NCBI GenBank assembly: GCA_028289065.1
Contig: JAQGHA010000010.1
Span: forward strand, 113,422-177,421
Direction of reading: 5' to 3'
Length of the DNA stretch: 64,000 nucleotides
Source: Candidatus Saccharimonadota bacterium
Lineage (GTDB): Bacteria > Patescibacteriota > Saccharimonadia > Saccharimonadales > Saccharimonadaceae
Positions 38,863 through 49,844 of this stretch are shown in pieces. The position numbers were made by a program, and so were the translations under genes. Position 1 is the first letter of the stretch; each line of letters starts with the position of its first letter. The notes beneath the pieces were generated by a model. It had not been told where the DNA came from. It worked only from the letters and a program-made list of their open reading frames with translations, and did no database searches.

Positions 38863-39561
38863 ATGATCGGAAATAATTTACGAGGAAACGTAGTTTCCCG
38901 GGCTATGCGAGTGCCCTTAGTAAAATGGGTGAAGGAACATAAAGGTAACAGTATCGCTATAAGCGGTATTATCTTGCTAATTATCATTGGGATAGTTGTA
39001 CTATTTGCTGTAACCCATGAAAAAACCGCTGAAGTAAAACTTACGCAAGTTGGGCTAGACTACCAACAAAAGCTACCTGAACTGAAAAAATCCGTCGATA
39101 AGACACCTAACGATGCTACTGCCCGTAAAAACTATGGCGTTGCTTTATATGCTACTGGCGACTTGGAAGGTGCCAAGAAACAATACGGACAAGCTGCCAA
39201 GCTTAATAATAAAGACGCTGTTATTCTTAATAACCTCGGTAATATTTATCGTGACTTAGGTAATGTCGATAAAGCGATTGATACATACAATAAATCGATT
39301 CAGCTTAATCCCAAATCGCTCAATACATATGCCAATTTAGCTAACATACAGATGTATAGCGAAAATAAACCTCAAGATGCTATTGACACTTATAATCGCG
39401 GGCTCTCCGAATTACCTAATAATACGCAACTTGAGTTGTTATTAGCCATTGCCTATGAACACGCGGGCGATGTATCGAATGCTAAGAAAACTTACAATGC
39501 CATATTGTCACATGATGCGAACAATAGTGCATCGAAGTTAGCGCTTGAACGATTACGCTAG
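38863..39561 (+). CDS. Membrane-anchored TPR-repeat protein
   Basis: 232 aa. A TM helix near residues 30-48 (AISGIILLIIIGIVVLFAVT) is followed by at least four TPR units (NYGVALYATGDLEGAKKQYG; NNLGNIYRDLGNVDKAIDTY; NLANIQMYSENKPQDAIDTY; AIAYEHAGDVSNAKKTYNAI). TPRs bind partner proteins. It lies 54 nt upstream of the giant surface protein, on the same strand and outside the membrane, so it may help fold, anchor or display that protein. The start is near GGGGG (38851-38855). Confidence 0.82.
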   Translation: MIGNNLRGNVVSRAMRVPLVKWVKEHKGNSIAISGIILLIIIGIVVLFAVTHEKTAEVKLTQVGLDYQQKLPELKKSVDKTPNDATARKNYGVALYATGDLEGAKKQYGQAAKLNNKDAVILNNLGNIYRDLGNVDKAIDTYNKSIQLNPKSLNTYANLANIQMYSENKPQDAIDTYNRGLSELPNNTQLELLLAIAYEHAGDVSNAKKTYNAILSHDANNSASKLALERLR

Positions 39562-39615
39562 CTGGCGACGACTCAGATAAGCATTCAATAAACACAACTA
39601 TAAGATAGGTAAAGG

Positions 39616-42600
39616 GTGATAGAAAATATAAAATACGGATATACGAAGAGGGTAAAGAACGCAGTTGTTTCTGTATTTTTATTCGTACTTAGCGTACTGG
39701 CCGTAACTGTATTTATTGACCCAGTACAAGCACTGGCTGCACCAGTTGTAACAAGTGTTGCACCGTCATCAGTGAGTCCAAATGGTGGTGACAGTATTAC
39801 CATCACTGGAAGTGATTTCGTTGATGGCGCCTTGGTGTACTTTGATAATATCCCAGCATCGTCCGTTACTTTCATCAGTCCCGAAACGCTGACTGCGGTA
39901 ACTCCGGCGAATAATACGGGAGTTAAAGATGTAACTGTTATAAATCCGGACACATCAGAAAATACATTAGTTAATAGCCTTACGTACACTGAATCAACCA
40001 TGACAGTTACTAGCATTGCGCCTACATCGGGTACGGTATTAGGAGATGACGATGTACTCATTTCCGGATCGAATTTTAGCCCTGGCGTCGCCGAAATTAC
40101 CAAAGTTAGCACCGGTGGAGCATTTTCTTGTGGAATTTATAACAATGAGGCGTACTGCTGGGGTGATAACAGTTTCGGTCAACTAGGTAATAATTCGAAG
40201 ACCCAATCCAGAGTACCAACACCCGTAGATACCTCTGGCGTGCTTGCCGGCAAAACAATCACTTCAATAAGCGCCGGTGATTACCGCGCTTGTTTGGTGA
40301 CGTCCGATAACCTTGCCTATTGTTGGGGATACGGTGATAACGGTGAATTAGGCAATGGGGGATACACTGCATCTCTTGTACCTGTCAAAGTACTATTGAC
40401 CGGTGCCCTTGAGGGCAAAACAGTAAAATCAATCTCAACTGGCCTCTTTCATACCTGTGTTGTTGCCTCTGATGACAAAGCCTATTGCTGGGGGAGTAAT
40501 AGCAGTGGCCAATTAGGTAACAATTCGACAGTCACGGCCCGCGTGCCGGTAGCAGTCAGTACAGCCGGTGTGTTAGCTAATAAAAATATTGCATCAATTG
40601 AAGCCGGTGGTCTTATTACCTGTGCCGTCACTACCGATGGTCAGGCGTCTTGTTGGGGTGCAAACTATTACGGCCAACTAGGTAACGGTGGAGTAAACCA
40701 ATCAAACACTCCAAAAGCAATTTATATGTTCGGTGTTTTATCGAATAAAACTATTACATCAATAAGCAGTACGAACGATCATACATGTTTAATTGCATCT
40801 GATGCGCAGGTATATTGTTGGGGTGGACCAAATGACTATGGACAATATGGAACCGGCGCCACTGGAACACAATCTGAAATTCCAGTAGCGACATATACTG
40901 GCGGGGAGATAGCGGGAAAAACCATAGTCGCTATTAGTACTGGTGCATACCATACATGTGCGCTTGATTCTGACAGTAAAGCATATTGTTGGGGTCGAAA
41001 CGAGTCAGGTCAACTTGGCATTGGGTCAAATTCAACTGCAACCCGTCCTGCAGCTGTTATTGCATCGGGCGCCTTGGCTCATAGAAAGATAACATCCATC
41101 AGTACTGGTACGGTACAAACATGCGTAAGTACCAACGATGGAGCGGCTATTTGTTGGGGTGTTAATATTCAAGGTCAGCTAGGTAATGGCTCAACAACCG
41201 CTTCCAACACGCCAGTTCAAGTAGCCAACGCGGCTATAAAAAATATAGATGTGACATTTGGCGGAATTGCTGCAACCAACGTGCAAATAGTATCTTCAAC
41301 TTCATTAAGCGCCAAGACACCTGCTCAATCTGCCGGCGCAAAAGATGTTGCGGTATCTCGTTATGATAGCGAAGTTGTCACGCTTCCGAATGCGTATACC
41401 TACATTGCAAACTCTTCTATAACGTCGGTCTCTCCAGCCAATGCGCCGAAAACAGGTGGCGACACAATTACAATTACCGGTACGGGCTTTGATGCAAATA
41501 CAAAAGTGAAATTGGCTGGAAATTATATCGATACCGTAACGTATATTGATGAAACCACGTTAACATTTATTACACCTGCAGCCGCTTCAGCTGGGCCGGT
41601 TGATGTATCGATTGAGGATACATCTGGGGCAACATCTACACTTACCGATGCATTTACGTACACCATACCGGATCCTGTGCTTGTATCAGTTTCACCGGCA
41701 GTGGGGCCTATGAATGGCGGCACTTCGATTACTATTAATGGTACTGGTTTTGATGCAAACCCAGATGGAGCCACATGGTATCAGGTACATATTGGCGACA
41801 TTTTAGCTACAGATGTAACATACGTAAACGATACGACACTGACTGCATCCACGCCGGCGGGCACCATTGGAATGAACGATGTTTCGGTCTCAAGCATATA
41901 TACGAATACCGTAACGCTGGCAGAAAGCTATACATATATAGCTCAGTCATATGCGTTTACGAATACCGCCTTAAACTTATCAAAGGATGAAATAGGTACG
42001 TTAGTTATTACCGCCCGTAATGGAAGCAATGCGCCCGTGACATCAACCGTACCTACCACAGTGACACTGGCGACAACGTCGGCTGGAGGTGCTTTTGCGC
42101 GCAACCTCAGCGAAGATATTACTAGTCGCTGGAGTTATACAACGGTTATTATTCCTGCCGGGCAATCGTCGGTGAATGTGTATTACAAAGATACAGCCAT
42201 AGGCACCCCAACAATTACGGGTACAGTCGAAGGTGTTGCATCGTTTACTCAACTTGCAACCATTAGCTCGCCATTTAGGTTTGTCGTTAATGGTGTCAGT
42301 GACCCAATTAAAGCCGGTGTGCCGAGCTCAGTTACTATTCGAGTTACCGATAAAAATGGCGTCCAACGTAATGATTACACCGGCACTATTGTGTTTAGTT
42401 CAGATGATCCACTCGCAACCTTACCGCTCAGTTATACGATGAAGCCAACTGATTATGGTATAAAGACGTTCACTAATGGTGTAACGATGGGAAGCGTTGG
42501 CGAATTCTGCGTTACAGCAGCCGATTCAGTTGATAGTGCGCTTGTAACGGGCCAACAGTGTAGCATTACTGTTCAATCGGCTACCGTTGGTACTATTTCA

Positions 42601-45600
42601 AAATTAGCTATTATCACCCCAGAACAACATATTACCGCTGGGAATTACAGTTCACCAATCACCATCCAAACTCAAAATGACTCAGGTGTAAGCGTTCCAG
42701 TCGCCAGCCAACAACACATCTATCTTTATTCGCCCTCAACCAGCGCCGAATTTAGCAATGACGGTGTAACTTGGTCGGGTACAATGCCTTTTGATACAAC
42801 TATTGAAACCGGCACCTCGTCAACAAATGTATATTTCCGGGATTCAGTTGCCCATACAACAACTATTAAGGCGAGCGATAATTCATCTGAAGCAACTGGA
42901 GCTGACTTTGGTTGGTTGAATGCTAACCAATCAATAACAACCGGTTTATCGCCACCAACCAAACTACGCGTTACTGGATTACAAGCCATGCTAAGCGGTC
43001 AAAAATCCTCCTATATGGTTGAATTAATAGACGACGCAGGCAATCTTGTTAGTACAGACTCCGATATTACCATTCGCGTAGATGGAGACACCCTGACCTC
43101 TCGCTTTTATAACCCAGCCACCAACCCAACCAGGACAGCCGGACCAACAGAATTTATTATCCCAACCGGCTTAAGTGGTGTAACTATTGGCTTTAGTGAT
43201 ACAACCCTAAGCTCCGGTACTGACTTCACTCGTCTTACATTTATTGATGGTCGTCCTCAAACCGATGCCATCCGATTACAAGACGCCACAAAAGACGTAC
43301 AGATTGTAGCGGCTCTACCAACCCAAATTAGTCTTAATGCCGAACTTACGACCATGGAAGCCGGCAACTCAACTGCAGTAGATATTCAATTACTTGACGA
43401 TGACGACCAAATTGCTCCTGCCGTTGAAACGACCGTTATCAACTTAGGTAGTTCTACCGGAAGCGGTCGTTACTCGCTGACCCAAACACCATTGACACCC
43501 ATATCATCGATCACTTTAGAGCAAGGTCAAACTACAAAACGCATATATTTCCAAGATACTGTTGCTGGAACGAGTACGTTAAGTGCCAGTCGAGCCAACA
43601 TGACGTCACAATCGGATAGTATTGAAATTACTACTTCCAATACCACGCGATTTGGTATTACTCCATTCAGTTCAACGACAACGGTTAACAATAGCTCTGA
43701 AGCCTTCACTATTACGAGTTATGACGTTTTTGGCAATATCGTCGTTCAAGATGCAGCACTGAACGTATACCTATACAGTGACCAGCCATCAACCGGCTTT
43801 TCAAACTCGCCAGCCGGCCCATGGAATGTAAGCTCGACTACAATCCCTGCTGGGCAATCATCGGTACAATTTTATGCAAAAGATTCGTCATTTTATGACA
43901 ACCCATTACAATTAACCGTCAGCGATAAATCTAGTTTAGATACCCCAGATACCGATATTGCCAATGCAACTGCCTCGCTATCAATAACCAGCCAACCCAT
44001 TTCCAGTATTGCCATCACATCAACTCCACAAACCGTTATTGCGGGTACTGTAGCTAATAAAATTGATGTCGAATTACGCGAAAGCAACGGCACACCAGCC
44101 TTACAAGACGGTACTGCGCGTGTAAATATCTCCATTTCTAATGGTAAATTTATAGCCACCAATGACGCTTCAGCCGTCACGATTAACAGTGTAGCCATAC
44201 CACGCGGTACGGCCACAGCATCGTTTTATTATTACAGCGAAAAGGCGGGGACATACACTATTAACGCCACAGTTACCGGAACCGCTACGACAACTACGCA
44301 GGCTATAACGGTTGATGCTGCCGCACCATCAAAGGTCATATACGAATTAGGGACACCACCAACCACTCCGAATGTAGCAACCAATGCGATTAAAGCCGTT
44401 ATTCGTGACCCGTTTAATAACAATGCTCATTTCAATAACGATAAAACCCTCACCTTAGCATCAACATGTACAACTGGATCATTCTCGTTAAGCAATACTA
44501 ATTGGCAAGGCATATCATCAATAAATATTACCGCCGGTGTCAGCGATGCGACCTATTACTATAAAGACAGTAACCCGGGTACGTGTACGCTCACTTCATC
44601 AATTAGTGGTATTACAACCGCCAGCCAGCAGGTGACAATAAATAGTTTTGCGGTGCAAAGTTTAGTCTTTTCAACGACCGCTCAAACTATAAAAGCTGGT
44701 GAGAAGACAGGTGTTATTACCGTTGAACTTCGTAAAGCCGATGGATCACCGGCATATCAAAATGGTTCAACCCAATTACAACTACAAGCAGACAGCGGCC
44801 AGTTCTTCGCTAACTCAGGTGATACGCAAACCGTCAGTACGATTACTATTGCTGCTGACCAAGCATCAGCCTCATTCTACTATTCTGGCACCTTATCCGG
44901 CACACGGACTATTACCGCTAGTATAGCGGGTGCGCCTAACTCGGTATCGCAACAAGTTACTATTACACCAGAACAAGCGTCTCAACTTAGCTTTACCACC
45001 CAACCGCAAACTGTTCCCGAAGGGTCGCCATCGGCTATAGTGCACGTAGCAATTCAGGACATGTATGGTAATAGTACACAAATTACCTCTAATAAGGTAT
45101 TGAACCTTACTTCAACTTGTATCAGCGGTACTTTCTCGGAAGACGATGTTGATTGGCAACCAGTCGCGAGTATTGCATTACCAAGTGGCAGCACTGACGC
45201 GAGTTTCTTTTACCGTTCGATGATTCAGGGAAGCTGTAGTTTAACGGTGAGTGCGAATGGGCTGCAATCTGCTAGTCAAAATATGACAATTTCTGATAGC
45301 AATTTCCCGGTGAGAATTGGTTTAAGTGTGCCGAGTGAAGAAGTAATAAAAGGTGAGACGCGCAATATTCTCATTTCATTATTAGATCAAAATGGTGATA
45401 TATCAGCAGCGAAGGTACGCACAACCGTATATGTTTCGACATCGTCGGACGGAGTATTTAATAACGCCAGCGTCGTCATTAATCCGGGAAGTTCAACGGC
45501 AACAGTTACGTATAAAAATAACATCTCTGACCAGGTGACTATTTATGCTCGCGACCAAGTGGGAGCTACAGACAGTGTAGGAAGCTTAGCAGATACCAGC

Positions 45601-48600
45601 GCTACCCTGACATACATTGAAGGCGCACCGTCGTCGGTTAAAATTCAAGCTCCTTCAACCGCCCCAGTAGGTGCGTCGACTGCTATAACAACATCATTAT
45701 TAAATACATACGGTTTACCCGTTTCGGCTGCTAGTAACACAATCGTTACATTTAGTTCGACCGATCAAACTGGGTTATTTTATGATGCCAATGGAAACAC
45801 TACTACTCAAATTACTGTTCTTGCCGGTCAGTCGCAAGCTACTATAAAATATCGTCAAACTACCGTTAACGTTGCTACCATCCGAGCGCAATCAACCAAC
45901 CTAACCCAAGCAACTTTGGATATTTCGACTATATCGCAAAACAATATTTCTGAAATTAGGTTCATTACCGGCCCGCAAACACTGGAAGTAGGTGTCGAAG
46001 GGACATTCCGAGTAGGATTATACGATGAATACGGTAACGTAGCCGTATCAAGCGGTGACATTACCTTGTATGCACAGTCAAATAGTACAAGTGTGTTATC
46101 GAACAATGGGCAGTTTACTATACCAGCCGGGCAATCAAATGCGACCTTTACCTATAAACAAAATACGGTTGGCCCGTTCACTATTACGGTGAGTGATTCA
46201 CTGACGGGTACTTCTGGTGCAATAACTACGATTACTCAAAATGGCGAAGCGATTGTGGGTAACCCGAAATCATTCCGTATTACACCAACTAATACCCAAC
46301 TCGAACGCGGCGGGGTCACAAATGCCATTACTGTCGAACTTCTGAATACTAATAATCAGGCGACACCGGCTACTAATGGAGGCCAGGTCGTCAACCTCGG
46401 CGACGTAAATAGTATTGGAAAATATTCATCAACACCTAACGGTAACTTTACCAGCCAGTTAGCGCTCACAGTACTTAATGGACAGACTTCGGCAACCTTT
46501 TATTACCGCAATGATACCAGTGCAGCCGGCACCTATTCAGTAGCAGCGAGTAGTACATTTGGTCAAACGCTTATTACTAAAAATGCGTCTGTCACTTTGG
46601 TTTACGGCGAACCAACTCAGCTGAAATACATTACTCAACCAATTACAGTCGAGGCAAATAGCCCATCGCGTGTGCTAACTATTCAACTGCAAAACCAATA
46701 TGGTAAGGGGGTGCCTGCGAATGGTGACAAAACAGTGTATCTATCAAGTGACTCAAACACTGGCCAATTTGCCAGTTCAAAAGTTGATTGGGGAGTCGAT
46801 AGTATTATTATTCAAAATGGCGCTTCAACGGCTGACTTTTACTACAAGGATACCGAAACGGGCGGACGGACAATTACCGCCAGTGATACATTACCGTTAT
46901 CTCCCGATGTCCTGCTTGCTAACGGGGTACAGCCACTCAGTGTCATCCCATCAACGAATACGCAACGAATTGTTAACAATTTCTTGGTTACTAATATTTC
47001 CGACCCTCAATCACAAGGTACGAATAGCTCGCTGGTTTTAATCGCTCGTGATGTTGATGGCTACATTGTTGAAAATTATAGTGGAACCGTGACATTTACC
47101 AGCAACGACCCACAAGCCGAATTACCGGATGATTATACATTTATTCCAAGTGTCGATAAGGGTGTAAGAGTATTTACCAATCACGTGTCATTTAGTACTG
47201 AGGGCGAAATGGTAGTCACAGCCACCGATACCAATGGCATTAACGGTGAACAGGCCGATATTACCGTCGGCGAGGCAAATACTAACCCAATTACTGCCCT
47301 GGCAATTACTCAGCCATCGTCACCGGTTACGATTGCGCCAAATACTACATCGCCAAACATCACTATTGAACTGCGCGATGCACTTGGTCATTCGACCAAT
47401 GCGGCAACGGGCGGTATGGCAATTCGCTTAACAAGCTCGTCGGCTACAGGCCAATTCGCCACCAGCACTGGCGGCCCATGGCAATCTAGCCTTGTTTTGA
47501 ATATTGCTGAAGGTCAAAGTTATACAAACGTTTATTACCGCGATTCAGCGGTTGGCGATGCAACTATTACTGCCCGTGATTGGAATAATGCGGCAGATAA
47601 TTCAGCTATTAGCAATGCTACTCTCGATGTTCTTGTTCATCGTACGTACGTTGCAGGTCAACAAACCATTCAAACACTTAACGCTTTAGGCCAGTACGAA
47701 ACAAGTGCACAGCTATTCGCACATACTAACGATGGGTCAGTAACAGGTAGAGTTAATAATGTCTTCAATTCACGTAACTTAGTAGATAACCAACCGGTAG
47801 CAGTGGAATGGCGAGTTCAATGGCGACAAGGTGTTAACCTTATCATGTCGGACAGCGCAAGTAATGAAACCGCTTTCACGTTTAATGTTGACCCAATTAA
47901 TACAACGGCTGGGGCTAATAACTTCTATGCGGTCGCCGAAACCACCGAAACCACATTCCAAGATAGTTACAGTGTCGTTAGTAAACAGCTTCAAGCTACT
48001 GTGTCGCCATGGAAAACAAGTATCGCCACTCAAAGCTACGCGCTTAACAGTAAACCGGTGGCTGCGACGGTAAAATTCCAAAATAATAATGCAGCCGCAA
48101 ACCCGGTGATCGTAAACATCTTCTTACTTCCAGCCGATGCTACAAATACAGTAAATGCAGTCAATGTCACTGGATATGCATCGCCCGGCAGCACGCTCGA
48201 ATATAGTATTCCTGCCGGTATTGCATCCTTAGGCGGAACATACAAGCTACTTGCCGTGACCTATGATGCCGATGGCAATACAACCTCACAGGTAGTTTCT
48301 AGCAGCTTTACAGTAATGGAAACTGCACCAATTGTTCCAACCACGCCGGTATCGCCAACTGACCCAACCAGCAATGACCCATCAACGCCTTCAGACACAT
48401 CAACAACTATTCCCGTTACTGAACCCGAAATACCAGTTAAGCCGGTGTCGCCTGAAGCGCCGTCGGCTGGTTCAGGAACAACCCCGACACCAATCGTTGC
48501 AGGTGCTGCCAATGACGCCTTAACAACCGCCGCAATTTTTGCTACCTACGGTACAACGCTGTTTGTTGGAATATTCTTATTCCGTGAATCATATAAAGAA

Positions 48601-49773
48601 TGGGCGCGAATCCACCGCATACGTACAGTGCTAAAACGTGAGCAGCAACTAGCGAACGACAAGAACACGTTCCTTTCACTGGCCTCGCATTACCTACGAA
48701 CCCCAATTACCATCTTAGATGCAACCGTAGGTATGATTCCAAACAGCGCCGTACTCAAATCGGTAGTCACTTCGTTACGCTTAAAAGCCGATGCCTTACT
48801 TGAAAATGGAGTGGCAACCACCCTAGCTGATATTAATAGCCCAGATATACAAAAAATTACCCGTACTGCGTTTGCATCGATATATTTCTGGCTTCCAATT
48901 GTCGTTTCAATCGCCTTAACCCTAGCTGTGACGCTACTGCTCAATACCGCCGCATCAGGCGTGACGCTCAATGATACGTTGGTTTATACGGCAATTATAG
49001 TATCGGCACTTGTATTAATAGTTGGCTTTGGAGCCCGAACGCTATATATAAACAAAGAAGTGTCGGCTGCTAAACAGATCATGGAACAGCATAGGTCACA
49101 GCTATTTAGTGCCAAAACCAGCTTTATAACCGCCCTACAAACAGAACTTTCAAATGAGATTCTACAGCTTCGTGAAGCACTTTCGACTAACACTACAATC
49201 CCGCTCAATGTTAAACCGCTGATTGAAGATGGTACGCAGCGTCTGCAAGGCCTTGTATCGAAACTGTCTGTGATTGCTAATATTAATGGTGTTTCTATGC
49301 AGGCAGATGATTTCACACCGCAGGAATTGGTGCAATCTAGCATTCAAATGCATCAAACTGAAATTGAACAAAAAAACCTAGTGGTAGAACAGAATTACAC
49401 CGAAAATGCGAAAGTGACACAAGACCAACGGATGCTTCGTTATGTTACCGGCACGGTATTGAATAATGCTGTTATGTTCTCACAGCCAAATAGCCATATC
49501 GAGATTAACTCTACTAAGAAGGGACGAAACACCCAAGTATCGATCACTAATGAAGATAGTTCATTTGGAAGCGCTGAAACAATCAGCGCAATGTTCGAAC
49601 CATTCAACCATGCTACTCATGAGAATGACTTAACCGTTGATGGCATCGGTTTAAGCCTGTACCTAGATAAATTGATTATGGAACATTTAGGTGGTTCAAT
49701 TTCAGCTAGTAACTCCGCCTTGCGACACAGTGCGACCATCAATATATTATTCCCTTCCGCTAAGTCATTATAG
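39616..49773 (+). CDS. Giant surface protein: IPT + RCC1 propeller + Ig-like repeats + histidine-kinase-like end
   Basis: 3385 aa from GTG 39616. A signal/TM lies at 16-34. An IPT/TIG domain occupies ~44-125. A second IPT begins at ~128 and is interrupted at ~161-545 by seven RCC1 repeats (markers such as AYCWGDNSFGQLG), then resumes (NIDVTFGGIAATNVQIV). Two more IPT domains follow to ~780. About 2000 residues of Ig-like repeats lead to a Pro/Thr linker and a TM near 2975. Inside the cell, FLSLASHYLRTPITILDA looks like an H-box, two TM helices follow, then a helical segment and an HATPase-like end (N-box LNNAVMFS; DGIGLSLYLDKLIMEHLGG). It is probably an adhesin or sensor passing a contact signal inward. 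Confidence 0.85.
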   Translation: MIENIKYGYTKRVKNAVVSVFLFVLSVLAVTVFIDPVQALAAPVVTSVAPSSVSPNGGDSITITGSDFVDGALVYFDNIPASSVTFISPETLTAVTPANNTGVKDVTVINPDTSENTLVNSLTYTESTMTVTSIAPTSGTVLGDDDVLISGSNFSPGVAEITKVSTGGAFSCGIYNNEAYCWGDNSFGQLGNNSKTQSRVPTPVDTSGVLAGKTITSISAGDYRACLVTSDNLAYCWGYGDNGELGNGGYTASLVPVKVLLTGALEGKTVKSISTGLFHTCVVASDDKAYCWGSNSSGQLGNNSTVTARVPVAVSTAGVLANKNIASIEAGGLITCAVTTDGQASCWGANYYGQLGNGGVNQSNTPKAIYMFGVLSNKTITSISSTNDHTCLIASDAQVYCWGGPNDYGQYGTGATGTQSEIPVATYTGGEIAGKTIVAISTGAYHTCALDSDSKAYCWGRNESGQLGIGSNSTATRPAAVIASGALAHRKITSISTGTVQTCVSTNDGAAICWGVNIQGQLGNGSTTASNTPVQVANAAIKNIDVTFGGIAATNVQIVSSTSLSAKTPAQSAGAKDVAVSRYDSEVVTLPNAYTYIANSSITSVSPANAPKTGGDTITITGTGFDANTKVKLAGNYIDTVTYIDETTLTFITPAAASAGPVDVSIEDTSGATSTLTDAFTYTIPDPVLVSVSPAVGPMNGGTSITINGTGFDANPDGATWYQVHIGDILATDVTYVNDTTLTASTPAGTIGMNDVSVSSIYTNTVTLAESYTYIAQSYAFTNTALNLSKDEIGTLVITARNGSNAPVTSTVPTTVTLATTSAGGAFARNLSEDITSRWSYTTVIIPAGQSSVNVYYKDTAIGTPTITGTVEGVASFTQLATISSPFRFVVNGVSDPIKAGVPSSVTIRVTDKNGVQRNDYTGTIVFSSDDPLATLPLSYTMKPTDYGIKTFTNGVTMGSVGEFCVTAADSVDSALVTGQQCSITVQSATVGTISKLAIITPEQHITAGNYSSPITIQTQNDSGVSVPVASQQHIYLYSPSTSAEFSNDGVTWSGTMPFDTTIETGTSSTNVYFRDSVAHTTTIKASDNSSEATGADFGWLNANQSITTGLSPPTKLRVTGLQAMLSGQKSSYMVELIDDAGNLVSTDSDITIRVDGDTLTSRFYNPATNPTRTAGPTEFIIPTGLSGVTIGFSDTTLSSGTDFTRLTFIDGRPQTDAIRLQDATKDVQIVAALPTQISLNAELTTMEAGNSTAVDIQLLDDDDQIAPAVETTVINLGSSTGSGRYSLTQTPLTPISSITLEQGQTTKRIYFQDTVAGTSTLSASRANMTSQSDSIEITTSNTTRFGITPFSSTTTVNNSSEAFTITSYDVFGNIVVQDAALNVYLYSDQPSTGFSNSPAGPWNVSSTTIPAGQSSVQFYAKDSSFYDNPLQLTVSDKSSLDTPDTDIANATASLSITSQPISSIAITSTPQTVIAGTVANKIDVELRESNGTPALQDGTARVNISISNGKFIATNDASAVTINSVAIPRGTATASFYYYSEKAGTYTINATVTGTATTTTQAITVDAAAPSKVIYELGTPPTTPNVATNAIKAVIRDPFNNNAHFNNDKTLTLASTCTTGSFSLSNTNWQGISSINITAGVSDATYYYKDSNPGTCTLTSSISGITTASQQVTINSFAVQSLVFSTTAQTIKAGEKTGVITVELRKADGSPAYQNGSTQLQLQADSGQFFANSGDTQTVSTITIAADQASASFYYSGTLSGTRTITASIAGAPNSVSQQVTITPEQASQLSFTTQPQTVPEGSPSAIVHVAIQDMYGNSTQITSNKVLNLTSTCISGTFSEDDVDWQPVASIALPSGSTDASFFYRSMIQGSCSLTVSANGLQSASQNMTISDSNFPVRIGLSVPSEEVIKGETRNILISLLDQNGDISAAKVRTTVYVSTSSDGVFNNASVVINPGSSTATVTYKNNISDQVTIYARDQVGATDSVGSLADTSATLTYIEGAPSSVKIQAPSTAPVGASTAITTSLLNTYGLPVSAASNTIVTFSSTDQTGLFYDANGNTTTQITVLAGQSQATIKYRQTTVNVATIRAQSTNLTQATLDISTISQNNISEIRFITGPQTLEVGVEGTFRVGLYDEYGNVAVSSGDITLYAQSNSTSVLSNNGQFTIPAGQSNATFTYKQNTVGPFTITVSDSLTGTSGAITTITQNGEAIVGNPKSFRITPTNTQLERGGVTNAITVELLNTNNQATPATNGGQVVNLGDVNSIGKYSSTPNGNFTSQLALTVLNGQTSATFYYRNDTSAAGTYSVAASSTFGQTLITKNASVTLVYGEPTQLKYITQPITVEANSPSRVLTIQLQNQYGKGVPANGDKTVYLSSDSNTGQFASSKVDWGVDSIIIQNGASTADFYYKDTETGGRTITASDTLPLSPDVLLANGVQPLSVIPSTNTQRIVNNFLVTNISDPQSQGTNSSLVLIARDVDGYIVENYSGTVTFTSNDPQAELPDDYTFIPSVDKGVRVFTNHVSFSTEGEMVVTATDTNGINGEQADITVGEANTNPITALAITQPSSPVTIAPNTTSPNITIELRDALGHSTNAATGGMAIRLTSSSATGQFATSTGGPWQSSLVLNIAEGQSYTNVYYRDSAVGDATITARDWNNAADNSAISNATLDVLVHRTYVAGQQTIQTLNALGQYETSAQLFAHTNDGSVTGRVNNVFNSRNLVDNQPVAVEWRVQWRQGVNLIMSDSASNETAFTFNVDPINTTAGANNFYAVAETTETTFQDSYSVVSKQLQATVSPWKTSIATQSYALNSKPVAATVKFQNNNAAANPVIVNIFLLPADATNTVNAVNVTGYASPGSTLEYSIPAGIASLGGTYKLLAVTYDADGNTTSQVVSSSFTVMETAPIVPTTPVSPTDPTSNDPSTPSDTSTTIPVTEPEIPVKPVSPEAPSAGSGTTPTPIVAGAANDALTTAAIFATYGTTLFVGIFLFRESYKEWARIHRIRTVLKREQQLANDKNTFLSLASHYLRTPITILDATVGMIPNSAVLKSVVTSLRLKADALLENGVATTLADINSPDIQKITRTAFASIYFWLPIVVSIALTLAVTLLLNTAASGVTLNDTLVYTAIIVSALVLIVGFGARTLYINKEVSAAKQIMEQHRSQLFSAKTSFITALQTELSNEILQLREALSTNTTIPLNVKPLIEDGTQRLQGLVSKLSVIANINGVSMQADDFTPQELVQSSIQMHQTEIEQKNLVVEQNYTENAKVTQDQRMLRYVTGTVLNNAVMFSQPNSHIEINSTKKGRNTQVSITNEDSSFGSAETISAMFEPFNHATHENDLTVDGIGLSLYLDKLIMEHLGGSISASNSALRHSATINILFPSAKSL

Positions 49774-49790
49774 TAAGCTATATAAAATAA

Positions 49791-49825
49791 AATGACGCCA
49801 GTCGTATAAGTGTACTGGCGTCATT
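49791..49825. terminator. Bidirectional terminator between giant protein and FKBP genes
   Basis: AATGACGCCAGT (49791-49802) / ACTGGCGTCATT (49814-49825), 12 bp perfect. Confidence 0.85.
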
Positions 49826-49844
49826 GTTTTTAGTTATTGCTAAA

